A program made the translations under genes and the position numbers. Below are positions 1-9,695 of a stretch of DNA of 64,000 nucleotides, one piece after another. Origin of the DNA: Paenibacillus sonchi (lineage in GTDB: Bacteria; Bacillota; Bacilli; Paenibacillales; Paenibacillaceae); assembly GCF_016772475.1 (NCBI RefSeq), contig NZ_CP068595.1, positions 2,170,001-2,234,000 of the forward strand, in the 5' to 3' direction. The stretch's first letter is position 1. Every line of letters begins with the position of its first letter. The notes beneath the pieces are model-generated. The model was not told where the DNA came from. It made no database searches and was given only the letters and a program-made list of their open reading frames with translations.

Positions 1-876
1 TGAGGTTCGGGTGGAGCTTGTCGATCTGAAGCTGCGTCCAGGTTCCCTGCTGCATCATGGCGGCACGTCCGTTCGCAAAGTTGGCAACCTGTGTGTAATA
101 ATCCGTCTGCAGCGGATTGGGCTGGCCGTACTCGACGGTCAAATCTATCAGGCTCGTCCATTCCTTAAATATCATATTGTCCGTCAGACTGGCGCGGCCA
201 TTCTTCAACCGTTCAATAAATGCGACCGGCTCTGGCTGCTGGGAGAATGCGGTGTTGAGCAGATGATTCCCCAGAATCCACCACTCTGCATAGCCATTCT
301 CAAAAGGACGGATGCCGGCCGCCCTAAGCTTGTCGGCCGCTTCCCGCAGCTGCGTCAGCGTGGCTGGTGTGGAATTGATGCCGGCTTGGCGGAACAGGTC
401 CTTGTTATAAATGAAGCCCCAGCCCTCCAGGGCGAGCGGCATACCGTAAATCTTTCCGTCCTTTGTAATAGCCGGCTTGGCCAAATCAAGCATATCGCCC
501 ACCCATGGCTGATCGGACAGATCTTCCAAATACTCCTGCCACAACTCGAGATCGGTATAGCCTGCCACAAAAAAATGTCGGGCTTGTCACCGGAGTTGAA
601 CTTTGTTTTGAGTCCCGCACTATAATCACAGCCGCCGCCGCATGTATCAACTTCAATGTTCACGCCGGTCTCTTCCTGATACCGTTTGACCAGGGTGTCC
701 AGCTGTTCGGCCATTTCGACCTTGAAATTGAAGATCTTTAGAGCAGGGGCCGGCTCTGCGGTGGCACTTGCCGGGCCGGAGCCATTCACAATTTGGTTAT
801 TGCTCCCCCGGCACGCCGTGCCAATAACGGCCAGGACCAGCAAAAGGGCAGTCAAGGTCATGTATTTAAGCTTCAT
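1..876 (-). pseudogene. Sugar ABC transporter substrate-binding lipoprotein, frameshifted and cut by the window edge
   Basis: Family 1 extracellular solute-binding protein that would deliver a sugar to an ABC permease at the outer face of the membrane. The start at 876 is preceded by GAAGGG; the N-terminus is a lipoprotein signal ending in VIGTAC (Cys22). The reading frame is sound to KPDIF, then shifts at a run of seven A (569-575, T on the coding strand). Adding one T restores a continuous binding-protein sequence (VAGYTDLELWQEY, then GWGFIYNKDLF and further conserved stretches) to the window edge. It follows the GH172 gene in the same leftward direction and would be the second binding protein of this operon. 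The shift is probably a sequencing error; otherwise the protein is truncated. The C-terminal part lies outside the window. Confidence 0.8.
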
Positions 877-970
877 GGCATATCCCTTCGTCAATCAAGA
901 TGGCTGCACATCCAGTATAAACTCCATCTTCCAAAGAGGAAATAAGCCGTTGTTCCTGCCATCACGCTTA

Positions 971-2080
971 TTAGCGCGGCCAGCGTTCCTCCTTGCCCAT
1001 CAGCGGGGTGAAAGGCTGATGCGGCTCGGTTTGATACCAATAGGCGACCGTTGCCACGTCATCCTGGCGTTCGAAAAGCCCCTTCTTGTATACCCCGATC
1101 TGCTGAATTGTAACTTTCAGATCCTCCTGAAACCGGATGGGATCCAGAATATGCCAACGGTAAAATCCCCGCATGGGCGGCACATCGTCATTGTGGTACA
1201 GATTATGGACGGCCTCGTCATGGCTGGAATAGTAGGGATAGCCCATGTATGGCGTGCAGTACGTGTTCTCGATCGTCTTCCCGTCCCTTTGAGTCGCAAA
1301 GCTCCAGGCACCGCCGAAATAATCTTCAGTGCCGGTGCCGCAGATGGTCGGATACTCCCGGTCGCCGTCGATATACATCTTGACCTCGCCCTCTCCCCAC
1401 CAATAGCGTTCCAGTGTGGTAAGTGCCATGTAGGTTCCGACGTATTGGCCGCGGCCTTTGACGTTGTCGAGAAGGATATAATCCTCCGCTTTATCCGTGA
1501 TCCGCTGCCGCTTCCATTGCGCGTGAAAGTAGGCCGTATCATCAGGCAGCTCGTCATGCAGGCAATAATCAATCTGATAGAAGAAGGCAGGAATTGACGC
1601 TTCGTGCTGGTTCTCGATTTCAATTCTTGCTTGGCTCCGGAACGGCATCGGAAAATAACAGTTGAATCCTCTTGTCGGATTTACCACCATCGGCTGGGAG
1701 TTGACGGTACAGCCTCTCCCGAAGCCATTGCAGAAGAAATCGCCCAGGGGGCTCTCAACGGAAGGCTCCGTTTCACCGTCCCAATACATGCGCAGCACCA
1801 GATCGCGCAGAACAAACGTATCCGCCTCGGTATGATCGGTCACCGTAATCCAGATGTGTTCGATAATGCCAGGGCCGCTGATCTCGGCCAGCGTTACCGT
1901 CGTTCCGGGCGCCACGTCCCGGATACAGGGTGAGCCTTTGCGGGAGGGGCCAAGAGGGCCGGAGGCCATCCCTCCTTTTCCTTTTTCACCGTGCGGATTC
2001 TCTGCGTTGATGGCCCGGCTTCTGCCGGTCTTGATCAGAGGGAGCGACGCGAGTCCTCCCTGAAACGGGTTCATATTCAT
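971..2080 (-). CDS. DUF2961 / GH172 family glycoside hydrolase
   Basis: 369-residue protein without a signal peptide, hence cytoplasmic. It has the hallmarks of DUF2961, now glycoside hydrolase family GH172, whose known members act on fructofuranosyl or arabinofuranosyl linkages: GPGIIEHIWITV near residue 70, FFCNGFGRGCTVNSQPMV near 125, NPTRGFNCYFPMPFR and GTGTEDYFGGAW. Glu252 in GTGTEDYF and Glu230/Glu232 in WWGEGEVKMYIDGD are the likely catalytic carboxylates, by analogy from memory with the described Glu pair about 21 residues apart. Start ATG 2080 follows GAGAGGAGAAG. It sits 21 bases after a permease gene, so it probably processes the imported sugar. The substrate (arabinan-, fructan- or other furanoside-derived) cannot be told from sequence. 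Confidence 0.85.
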   Translation of the reverse strand: MNMNPFQGGLASLPLIKTGRSRAINAENPHGEKGKGGMASGPLGPSRKGSPCIRDVAPGTTVTLAEISGPGIIEHIWITVTDHTEADTFVLRDLVLRMYWDGETEPSVESPLGDFFCNGFGRGCTVNSQPMVVNPTRGFNCYFPMPFRSQARIEIENQHEASIPAFFYQIDYCLHDELPDDTAYFHAQWKRQRITDKAEDYILLDNVKGRGQYVGTYMALTTLERYWWGEGEVKMYIDGDREYPTICGTGTEDYFGGAWSFATQRDGKTIENTYCTPYMGYPYYSSHDEAVHNLYHNDDVPPMRGFYRWHILDPIRFQEDLKVTIQQIGVYKKGLFERQDDVATVAYWYQTEPHQPFTPLMGKEERWPR

Positions 2081-2101
2081 TTGTTCTTCTCCTCTCGATA
2101 A

Positions 2102-2947
2102 TCAGCCTTTGACGCCGCCGGCCATAATGCCTTCCATGATCTGTCTCTGGAAGATGGCGACGAATATAATGATGGGCAGAATGATGATCCAGCCCATAGC
2201 ACTAACCAGATCCCAGGGCACCGCGTACATATTGTCTCTAAGAGGCAGCTGTGTAATTGCTGTTGAGAGCACAGAGATGCCATTGGAATAGAACAGCGGT
2301 GTAAAAAAGTTGTTCAGGCAGGTAATAAAGTTGACGATACATACTGTTGCAAGCGCTGGTCTCAGGAGCGGAATCGTAACATAGAACATCGACTGAAAAA
2401 AACCGCAGCCGTCAATGGAGGCGGATTCCTCTATGGAGACCGGAATATCATTCAGATAGTTTTGCAGAATCAGGACGGTGAATGGAAGAATACCGCTGAT
2501 ATACAGGATAATCAGGCCCGTATACGTGTCGTATAAATGAACACTGCGCAGAAAGTCATACAGCGGCCGCGCGGTCACCACATCGGGAATAAGCATGGAG
2601 GCCAGCAGGAAACCGACGGCAATGGATAATCCTCTGGTGCGGAAACGGGCAAAACTGAAGGCAGCCATGACGGAGATTATCATACCAATCAGGATGGAGA
2701 GCCCCACAATAATTGCGGTATTCCCTATTTTGGGTAATAGGCCCACATTCTTGATCAGATAACGGTAGCTGTCCAAGGTCGGATGGGCCGGCCAGTACTT
2801 GACCGGTTTGGAGAATAGCTCTCCGGCCGGTGTAATGGATGATATAAAGATCCACCACAGCGGAAAAAGAATAAGAAATGCGACAATGGCAGCCAATCCC
2901 CATATGATCAGGGTCAGCGGCACAGATCTGGAATTTTTGGGGATCAT
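2102..2947 (-). CDS. Carbohydrate ABC transporter permease, MalG type
   Basis: 281-residue inner-membrane permease with about six hydrophobic segments. The EAA loop that contacts the ATPase is seen as EESASIDGCGFFQSMFYVTIPLLRPAL near residues 190-215, split here as EESASIDGCG and FYVTIPLLRPAL. The C-terminus ends in QRQIMEGIMAGGVKG, typical of MalG-like CUT1 permeases. It is the second permease of the operon, 13 bases after the partner permease. No ATPase gene is visible; CUT1 systems of Firmicutes usually share an MsmX-type ATPase encoded elsewhere. Confidence 0.9.
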   Translation of the reverse strand: MIPKNSRSVPLTLIIWGLAAIVAFLILFPLWWIFISSITPAGELFSKPVKYWPAHPTLDSYRYLIKNVGLLPKIGNTAIIVGLSILIGMIISVMAAFSFARFRTRGLSIAVGFLLASMLIPDVVTARPLYDFLRSVHLYDTYTGLIILYISGILPFTVLILQNYLNDIPVSIEESASIDGCGFFQSMFYVTIPLLRPALATVCIVNFITCLNNFFTPLFYSNGISVLSTAITQLPLRDNMYAVPWDLVSAMGWIIILPIIIFVAIFQRQIMEGIMAGGVKG

Positions 2948-2960
2948 AGGATATCGCTCC

Positions 2961-3836
2961 TTAATAGTCTACGCGTTTGGCTGCCGACATACTGAGCCCG
3001 CTGAGTACAGCCATCACCAGGAATAGCACGACGGCAATCGAAGCGGCGTAGCCGGTATTCAGATTCGTAAACGCTTCGGTGGTTACCCGGTAGGCAATAA
3101 GTGCGGTGCTCTCACCCGGGCCGCCGCTTGTCATCGCGTATACAACATCAAAGGAAGTAATGCGCCACATGGTGAAGAATATGCTGAGCATCAGAATGTT
3201 TCTGGAAATAAGCGGAAGTGTGATGCTGAAAAAGGAGCGGATGCTTCCGGCCCCGTCAATTTTGGCGGCCTCATACATGTCCGAAGAGATGAATTGCAGA
3301 CCGGCTAACACCAGAATGGCGAAAAAGGGCAGGTCCTTCCATAGGTCCACGGCGATTACGGCGCTTCGGGCTGTATTGGTATAGATTAACCAATCCAGAT
3401 TGAAGGAAGGGGCGAACCGACGGATAAAGTCATTGATCAGGCCATACTCGTTGTTGAATGCCCATTTGGACGCCATCGCGATCACGACCATCGGCATGGC
3501 CCAGGGAAGCAGTACGATGGTTCGGAGCGCTTTTTGTCCTCTGAATTTCATATTGAGAATTAACGCCAGGATGATTCCAAGCACAATATGGCCAATCATC
3601 GATCCCACGACGAAAATGGCCGTAAACCGGATAGAGGTAATCATTTTTGAATCGTGGAAAAGCTGAAGATAGTTATCCAAGCCGACAAACTTTCGGATGC
3701 CCTGCAGCAGTTTGACCTCAAACAAACTGATATGGAAGGTTTCGATAATGGGATATATGGTCGTGAAGATCCGGATCAGCAGCGCCGGCAGTACAAGAAT
3801 CCAGGCAATCATCCAATATTTTTTGCTGGCATACAT
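2961..3836 (-). CDS. Carbohydrate ABC transporter permease, MalF type
   Basis: First permease of the CUT1 sugar transporter, about 291 residues. I start it at ATG 3836 (MYASKKYWMIAWILVLPAL) because GAGGAAGG lies 9 bases upstream; a longer frame adds 17 residues that look non-coding. Hydrophobic segments begin with ILVLPALLIRIFTTIYPII. The ATPase-coupling loop reads YEAAKIDGAGSIRSFFSITLPL. Gene order is binding protein, MalF type, MalG type, GH172, second binding protein, all leftward with short gaps, which argues for one transcript. Confidence 0.9.
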   Translation of the reverse strand: MYASKKYWMIAWILVLPALLIRIFTTIYPIIETFHISLFEVKLLQGIRKFVGLDNYLQLFHDSKMITSIRFTAIFVVGSMIGHIVLGIILALILNMKFRGQKALRTIVLLPWAMPMVVIAMASKWAFNNEYGLINDFIRRFAPSFNLDWLIYTNTARSAVIAVDLWKDLPFFAILVLAGLQFISSDMYEAAKIDGAGSIRSFFSITLPLISRNILMLSIFFTMWRITSFDVVYAMTSGGPGESTALIAYRVTTEAFTNLNTGYAASIAVVLFLVMAVLSGLSMSAAKRVDY

Positions 3837-3938
3837 AAAACGCACCTTCCTCGCAGGATGGCCATATCCGTAGAATACGGGCGGCACAAGCAGGAAACTA
3901 CAGATCCACCTGCTTGTGCTGCCGGGAAATGGCCCTGA

Positions 3939-5207
3939 TTATTTGTAACGTTCAACGGCTTCCTGTGCCTTTTTGCAGAAATCGTCCAGCGTAATTTTGT
4001 CTTGGATGTAGTTCTGAAAAAGCGTTCCCATCTCGGAGATAAACTCCATCGTTTGCGGCAGCATCGGACGCCCATGCACTTCGTTGGTCGATTGGATCTC
4101 GTTGTAAATAGTCTTGATGTCTCCGGCAACCTCTTCTTTGGCCGCGACATCCGCTCTGGCCGGATAGCGGTCAAAGTTCTTCCAGCCGTTTAATTCACCG
4201 TCTTCGCTGGCGGCATATTTCAGGAACTTGATGGCAGCATCCTTGTTCTTGGAAGCTGAGTTCAGAACATAGCTCCAGGAATCCGTGAAGATGCTCCGTT
4301 TCGCAAATTCCGGCATATTGATCATATGGATCTGATCTTCACCGTAGCGGTTCGCCTGCTTGTAATCCGTACCGGTTCCCCACATGAAGACGGAAGCATA
4401 TTTGCCGTCGATGAACTTCTGGTTCATCTGTTCATATTTGTCTGCAATTTGATCCACCGGCGTGACCTTCCAGGTATTGGCCATGTCGTACATGAATTTG
4501 ACCGCCTTGCGGCTGCCTTCATTGCTCCAGTCAAAGTAATCGCCCCCGAACAGATTGACAAAGGTCGCGATTTCGTTGAAGACATACGTCTTTTCCCAGG
4601 AGCCGCCGTATCCATACTGACCGTCTTTGGTCGTCGCTTTCAGAAATTTCACAAAGTCTTCTTCGTTGTTAATGGAAGTCATGCCTGCGGCTTCGAGCTT
4701 CTTCTGATCGACCCATAGGCCAAGATAACCGGTATAGCTTGGGACGCCGATCAGATCACCTTTGCTTGAGGTGAGCATATCCTTCATATAGCCCTGCGGC
4801 AGCTGATTCAGGACATCATCGGTCAGGACCGTATCCTGCAGCGGCTCCAGCCAACCGGCATTTTTAAAAGAGGTTGCCATTTCATCATTGATCTCAAGAA
4901 TGTCAACGGTATTGTCACCCGAGGAAAGTATCGTCGATACCTTCTGCTGGCGGGTATCCGAATCGGTCGGCGCGGCGACCCAGTTGATCTTCACACCACT
5001 CTTTTCCTCGGCTTCTTTGAGCCAATCCTGAAATTTAGGATTCGTGGATTGAATGGTGTAGAGGGTAATCTCATCCTTTCCTGCGTTGCCGGCATCCTTG
5101 GTTCCGGACGTCGTCTCGTTTGCCCTGGAGCCATTACCGGAGCAACCAGACAGTGCAACCGCGATGGTTAAGGAGCCGGTCAAGAATAAGGACCAAAATC
5201 GTTTCAT
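3939..5207 (-). CDS. Sugar ABC transporter substrate-binding lipoprotein
   Basis: 422-residue family 1 solute-binding protein anchored by a lipid on Cys22 (AVALSGCSG). After a short polar linker the mature protein starts with ITLYTIQSTNPKFQDWLKEAEEKSG and shows the usual LGLWVDQKKLEAAGM and VFMWGTGTDYKQ stretches. It captures an oligosaccharide or sugar outside the membrane and passes it to the two permeases encoded next. As first gene of the operon it is usually the most strongly expressed. The leader upstream carries two palindromes (5235-5273), and the kinase/regulator pair on the other strand probably controls it. Confidence 0.9.
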   Translation of the reverse strand: MKRFWSLFLTGSLTIAVALSGCSGNGSRANETTSGTKDAGNAGKDEITLYTIQSTNPKFQDWLKEAEEKSGVKINWVAAPTDSDTRQQKVSTILSSGDNTVDILEINDEMATSFKNAGWLEPLQDTVLTDDVLNQLPQGYMKDMLTSSKGDLIGVPSYTGYLGLWVDQKKLEAAGMTSINNEEDFVKFLKATTKDGQYGYGGSWEKTYVFNEIATFVNLFGGDYFDWSNEGSRKAVKFMYDMANTWKVTPVDQIADKYEQMNQKFIDGKYASVFMWGTGTDYKQANRYGEDQIHMINMPEFAKRSIFTDSWSYVLNSASKNKDAAIKFLKYAASEDGELNGWKNFDRYPARADVAAKEEVAGDIKTIYNEIQSTNEVHGRPMLPQTMEFISEMGTLFQNYIQDKITLDDFCKKAQEAVERYK

Positions 5208-5234
5208 ACCATAACCTCCCTGTTTTGTTTTTCT

Positions 5235-5273
5235 TGTAAGCGCTTTACACTATCAGTATAGCTGCAGCTATAC
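5235..5273. promoter_or_regulatory. Two palindromes in the divergent control region
   Basis: TGTAAGCGCTTTACA (5235-5249) resembles a catabolite-response or LacI-family operator, one base longer than the classic cre spacing. Immediately next to it is a perfect 18-base palindrome, GTATAGCTGCAGCTATAC (5256-5273). Both lie just upstream of the binding-protein gene (start 5207) and opposite the kinase gene, so they are well placed to control the leftward operon. Confidence 0.5.
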
Positions 5274-5356
5274 AAGCGAAAAACAGCCGTAATTGATCAA
5301 AAATGTGTAAAATCGTGATATGGGTCATATATCCATTTCAGCACCGAGTCCTCCTA

Positions 5357-5385
5357 TTGACCTTACTGCAAGGCGGTGCTAGACT
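5357..5385 (+). promoter_or_regulatory. Probable sigma-A promoter of the kinase/regulator operon
   Basis: TTGACC (5357-5362), a 17-base spacer and TAGACT (5380-5385) lie 32 bases before the ATG of the sensor kinase. The gene has a good ribosome site, GAGGGGG, 8 bases from the start. Confidence 0.5.
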
Positions 5386-5417
5386 GTTAACCAATTCGTA
5401 GAGCGAGGGGGACCGCC

Positions 5418-7243
5418 ATGAAATTCCGCCGCAGCATCCGCTATAAGTTGAGCATGTTTCTGATGGTCGCTATCCTCCTGCCGATCACCGCATCTATCCT
5501 GATTTCCTACTTCTATACCAAGCACTCGTTAAGAGAAGACGCTATCCGGGAAAATTCAAGCACGGTACGACAAGGGACTACGAGCTTGAGCAATCTGCTC
5601 AGCGGGATGAACAGCATTTCCCTGTACGTATATAACAATATTCAAATGCCAAATAGCCTCTATAATATCCTGATTCGGGGCTATAGCGATTTTTTGGTCG
5701 AGATTAATATTTACTCCGGTCTTCATGCCATTGAACAGTCGGCCAAGGATATTCAGCAGGTATATCTCTACTCCGACCTGACCGATCAATCCTGGCTGCT
5801 GATCAACGGCTATCTGAAGCGGGCGGCGGGCAACGCCGGTCTTGACGGCCACTTCCTTCAGCCCGTGGACAAAAATGATCCCTATCTGGAGCCGACCCAC
5901 CAATCGCATAATTACGGCATGGAGGAATTCCCCTACAGCCCGTCCAACACGGTTTTTACCATTCATCGTCCGATCTATCGCGCGCCGCTTAAAGAGAGGG
6001 TCGGCATAGTATCCATCGACTTCAAGCTTGACGGCTTTCGTAATATCATGAACATGCTTTATGACAAGGGAGAAGAAAACATCTATCTGCTGGATGATAC
6101 CGGTACCGTCATTTATGCCTCCGAGGAAAGCCGGATTGGGCAAAAACCGTCCTATGCCTGGCTGGAGCATGCCCGCTACAGCTATGGCTCCGGCCATTTT
6201 TACTGGCATGAGAACGGCGGCTTCCAAGGGATTGTCGTATTCGAGAGATTTGAGCTGTTCGGGCGGACCTGGATTGTAGCCAAGCAGATTCCAGACAGCT
6301 ATCTATACAACAACGCGTCACGCGTGCTTCGTATGAATGTGCTTGTCCTGATAAGCTTTCTGGTCATTTCGATTGCGGCAACGCTGTACGTGTCGCTTAA
6401 GCTAACCACCCCGATCAAGAAATTGACCGAGTCGATCCGGCGGATCAAATTGGGGAAACTGCAGTTTGATGTGGATTCGGAACGCAGCGATGAGGTCGGT
6501 GTTCTTGGCAGCGCGATCAAGAATATGGTCGATACGATCGACAATCTGATCATGCGAGAACTCCGGCTGGAGCTTGCCAACAAGGATAACCAGCTGAAGG
6601 CGCTTCAGGCTCAGATCAATCCGCATTTTATCTTTAATACATTGCAGTCCATCGGATCTGTGGCCTTGCACAACAAGGTGCCCAAGATTTATGAGCTGAC
6701 CTCCTCGCTCGGGCTAATGATGCACTACACTATGAATACCGAGGAGTCCGTTGTCCCTCTTGCCAAAGAGATTGCTCATGTGGAGGCCTATCTGGAACTG
6801 CAGAAGCAGCGGTTCAAGGAACGCCTGCACTGCTCCATTGACATTGCCGAACCTTCCGCTCTGGAACTGCTTGTACCCAAAATGATCCTGCAGCCTCTTG
6901 TAGAAAACTGCTTCAAGCATGGTTTTGAAACGATGCAAAATGCCGAAATAGAGATTAAGCTGGAAAGCGGCGAAGATGGGCTGACTCTTTCAATCCGAGA
7001 TAACGGGCTTGGCATTACACCGGAGAACCTGGAGCGGTTGAAGCAGCGCATGAAGCGAGAAGCTTCCGGAGGTACGGTGGGGGCAGTATCGGTCTGATCA
7101 ATGTGATCTCAAGACTCTCTTTGTTCTTTAACGACGAGGCCGGGGTATCCATAGGACAGGTCCAGCCTTCGGGCTTTTATGTAGTTATCAGAATCCCGCA
7201 ACGAAAGGACGGCAGGCTCTATGAAAGTACTGATCGTGGATGA
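5418..7243 (+). CDS. YesM-like sensor histidine kinase, 3-prime end frameshifted
   Basis: Membrane sensor kinase of the YesM/LytS type. One membrane segment near residues 13-35 (LSMFLMVAILLPITASILI), an extracellular sensor region of about 260 residues, a second membrane segment near 305-325, a HAMP domain, and a His_kinase dimerisation box ALQAQINPHFIFNTLQ with His403 as phospho-acceptor, followed by the ATP-binding domain (VENCFKHGF, DNGLGI). As written the frame stops at 7097. Adding one G to the run of five G at 7079-7083 continues it as SIGLINVISRLSLFF and on to a stop at 7243, giving about 608 residues and a 23-base overlap with the regulator gene. It likely senses a sugar or its binding protein and phosphorylates the next gene product. 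Confidence 0.85.
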
Positions 7244-8843
7244 TGAGACCGATGTAAGAGATTCAATCCGGCTTCTGGTCCAGTGGGAAGATTTTCAGAT
7301 CACCGATGTGATTGAAGCTTGCGACGGGGCAGCGGCTATGGAACTGATTCGGAGTGAGCAGCCGGAGATTATTTTTACGGATATGAAAATGCCCAATGTG
7401 GACGGCCTGACGCTTCTGCAATGGATCGGGGAACATGCGCCTGAATCGAAGAGGATTGTGATCAGCGGCTATGACGACTACACCTATATCCGCAAGACGA
7501 TGAGGCACGGCGGACTTGACTACTTGCTTAAGCCGATTAACCGTAATGAACTGCTCGAAGCACTCCGCAATGCGGTGGATACGTGGCTGAAAGATGATGA
7601 AGCGCGGCGGCTGAATATCCGCAGGGATGTCGAGATCAACAAAACACTGCCTATGTATTGGGACAAAATGCTGTCAGGCGTTGTCTCACAGCAGGAGGGC
7701 TACTCTATCGTCGCTGATGAGCTTCAGGCATCCTTCGAGTGGTCCGCCGTTCGGGAATGCCAGCTCGTGATGCTGATCTCTGATCCGCTGCCGCGCATTG
7801 TACTGGAGAAATTCGGAAGGAATATTGACCTGCTGTATTTCTTAATGCTTAACATCTGTAATGAGGTTATCGGTCCTTCCAGGAATGGATATGCCTTCAA
7901 GCATGCAGATCCCAATTATGGCATCCTTCTGCTGCTGACTGGTGATTTTGGGGGCAACAGCAGGAAGCTGACAGCCATCAATGAGGCGCTGTACCGTGTG
8001 CTTGGAGCACGCTTTCATTTTGCCTGCAGCTCCAGGGTCTCCTTCCCGCAGGACATTCACACCGGATTTCAGCAGATGCTGCAGACAGCTCTTTCCGTTT
8101 CCTTTCTGGGACCGAGCACCTGGATTCACAGTTATGACAACATTCCTGCCCCCACCTCCGACAAAAGAATCGTCTTGGCCGATTACAGCAGCTCGATTTC
8201 GGCCGCTATTCACAAAGCGGAGCAACGGCAGATCAAGGGCGCCGTCGCCAATTGGATACAGGCGATTGGACAACTGCATGCCGTGACCTGGGAACAGTTG
8301 AAGTACTGGCGGTATGAATTTGAACTGCTCCGCAGCCATTTGCTGCAGGATACGGACCGGGCCGCAGGCGAATCCGCCCGGACCCCCTCCCAGTGGCTGT
8401 TTCCGATCGGCACAGACGGCCGTCTATCGTTGGAGGAATGGCAGAGGGAGTGGACGAATGCTTGTCTGGAAATCGCCGAGGTTCTGAAAGATTCCCGAAT
8501 CCGGGAATACAACGTCATCCATTCGATCAAGCAGTACATTGACCTTAACTATATGCACGATCTGTCGCTCCAGGAAATCGCAAGCCAGTTCTTCCTGAGC
8601 CGTGAATATGTCTCCCGCCGCTTCAAACAGGTATTTCACGAGAATCAGTCCGAATATCTGGAACGGGTCCGCATTGAGAACGCCAAAATCCTGCTTACGA
8701 ACCAACAGTACAAGATCGCTTTCATCGCTGAAATGGTTGGATACCCGGACAGCCGCTATTTCAGTAAAATCTTCAGCAAGCTAACGGGCATGACCCCGCG
8801 GGAGTGGCGGAAGAAGGCAGGGGGAGAAGATGGCGGTGAGTAG
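7221..8843 (+). CDS. YesN-like response regulator with AraC-type DNA-binding domain
   Basis: 540-residue transcriptional activator. Receiver domain residues 1-120 with the phospho-acceptor Asp54 (IIFTDMKMPNVDG) and Lys at YLLKPI; a long middle region of about 300 residues; and a C-terminal AraC HTH pair (HDLSLQEIASQFFLSREYVSRRF, split as LSLQEIASQFFLSREY and SRYFSKIFSKLTGMTPREW). Start ATG 7221 lies inside the repaired end of the kinase gene, so the two are translationally coupled. It very likely activates the divergent sugar operon at 1-5.2 kb. Confidence 0.92.
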   Translation: MKVLIVDDETDVRDSIRLLVQWEDFQITDVIEACDGAAAMELIRSEQPEIIFTDMKMPNVDGLTLLQWIGEHAPESKRIVISGYDDYTYIRKTMRHGGLDYLLKPINRNELLEALRNAVDTWLKDDEARRLNIRRDVEINKTLPMYWDKMLSGVVSQQEGYSIVADELQASFEWSAVRECQLVMLISDPLPRIVLEKFGRNIDLLYFLMLNICNEVIGPSRNGYAFKHADPNYGILLLLTGDFGGNSRKLTAINEALYRVLGARFHFACSSRVSFPQDIHTGFQQMLQTALSVSFLGPSTWIHSYDNIPAPTSDKRIVLADYSSSISAAIHKAEQRQIKGAVANWIQAIGQLHAVTWEQLKYWRYEFELLRSHLLQDTDRAAGESARTPSQWLFPIGTDGRLSLEEWQREWTNACLEIAEVLKDSRIREYNVIHSIKQYIDLNYMHDLSLQEIASQFFLSREYVSRRFKQVFHENQSEYLERVRIENAKILLTNQQYKIAFIAEMVGYPDSRYFSKIFSKLTGMTPREWRKKAGGEDGGE

Positions 8844-9055
8844 TGCGTAAATCAAACAGGACTACTTAAAGCCCGGAATTTTTGTGCTTTCAGAGAACCA
8901 TCCCCCTCGCACAAAACGAATCACATCTTCCTTCCGGTCCGGGCGTACCTGGAGTTAATCACCGAGGACAATGGTCCATCCAGGTGAAAGCTTTCAAATC
9001 AGGGTCCCTATCTAGGGTGTCCAGGAGAGTATACATTAGTCCGATCAGGATCAAT
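8844..9055. other. Intergenic stretch, no gene seen
   Basis: Between the regulator gene and the terminator at 9056 I see only short open frames without ribosome sites or recognisable protein sequence. A small palindrome CCCTATCTAGGG lies near 9007-9018. Nothing else can be supported. Confidence 0.4.
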
Positions 9056-9111
9056 AACTTGCCCCTTCAGCTAGTACGGTGAACCGTATCATAAGTAGGG
9101 GCAAGTTTTTT
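9056..9111 (+). terminator. Rho-independent terminator after the kinase/regulator operon
   Basis: An 11-base stem AACTTGCCCCT / AGGGGCAAGTT (9056-9066 with 9097-9107) followed by a T run. Inside its loop is a second perfect hairpin, TACGGT-GA-ACCGTA (9075-9088). The core GGTGAACCGTA recurs at about 11200. Confidence 0.7.
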
Positions 9112-9261
9112 GTATTACAAGATAAGCGATGTGGAAAACTAAATCAATTCAATGTTTTTAACCCAATAGATGATCGGATAAATATAGATTTAAAAGAACT
9201 CAAGGATATAATAGAATAGTAATAGCGATTGTAAATATTGTAATGTTTACAAATATTTCAA

Positions 9262-9390
9262 GAATTTCCTCATGGCGATAGCGGCACTAAGCTCCTTTGG
9301 ATAGCCGATTTCCTTCCAGAGCATCTCACTCCTGAGATTCAAGCTCGTGTAAATCGCGGTGCAGAGGTTATGAAAGAGACCATCGAGTAA
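9262..9390 (+). pseudogene. C-terminal remnant of an SRPBCC-family protein
   Basis: The frame reads EFPHGDSGTKLLWIADFLPE followed by HLTPEIQARVNRG and ends MKETIE at TAA 9388-9390. This matches the last strand and long C-terminal helix of SRPBCC (polyketide cyclase-like) proteins. No start, ribosome site or N-terminal two-thirds is present. A short AT-rich frame just before it (ending at TAG 9217-9219, NPIDDRINIDLKELKDIIE) looks like the tail of another, unidentified gene. Both appear to be leftovers of deleted genes. Confidence 0.5.
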
Positions 9391-9621
9391 AATTTATCGT
9401 GCACTGATTCAATATAGTCAACAGCTAAGTCAGGAAGTTCATTCATATAATGGCCTTCATACTCCGGTAAACTATAGTTTTTGCAAGCCACTGTGGTTAG
9501 TCGTAACCAACTACTCTCCGTAAGAGTCTTCACCGAAAAGGCACGATTAGCTCTTAACCAAGCTAATCGTGCGGTGTTCACTTCCTGCTCCGTTTTGTTG
9601 ATTCTCAATCTACAGACCACC
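9391..9621. other. Intergenic stretch with a 12-base inverted repeat
   Basis: A perfect stem GCACGATTAGCT / AGCTAATCGTGC (9541-9552 with 9561-9572) encloses an 8-base loop. Neither side has a T run, so it is not a standard terminator. A 94-codon open frame on the minus strand overlaps it but has no recognised family and no convincing ribosome site, and it also overlaps the SRPBCC remnant. Confidence 0.35.
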
Positions 9622-9651
9622 AAAAAAGAAAATGACCCCTCGAAAGGGGTC
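9622..9651 (-). terminator. Terminator downstream of the XRE/MmyB remnant
   Basis: GACCCCT-TTCG-AGGGGTC read on the minus strand (9634-9651), followed by a T-rich tract ATTTTCTTTTTTG. It lies 45 bases beyond the end of the leftward regulator remnant. Confidence 0.65.
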
Positions 9652-9695
9652 TTGGTTCTACGGTTCTAGAGTGAATGCAAGTCTCAAGTGACTGA

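Noticed and set aside
9339..9623. A 94-codon minus-strand frame
   Set aside because: Overlaps the SRPBCC remnant on the other strand and a perfect inverted repeat; no recognised domain or ribosome site.
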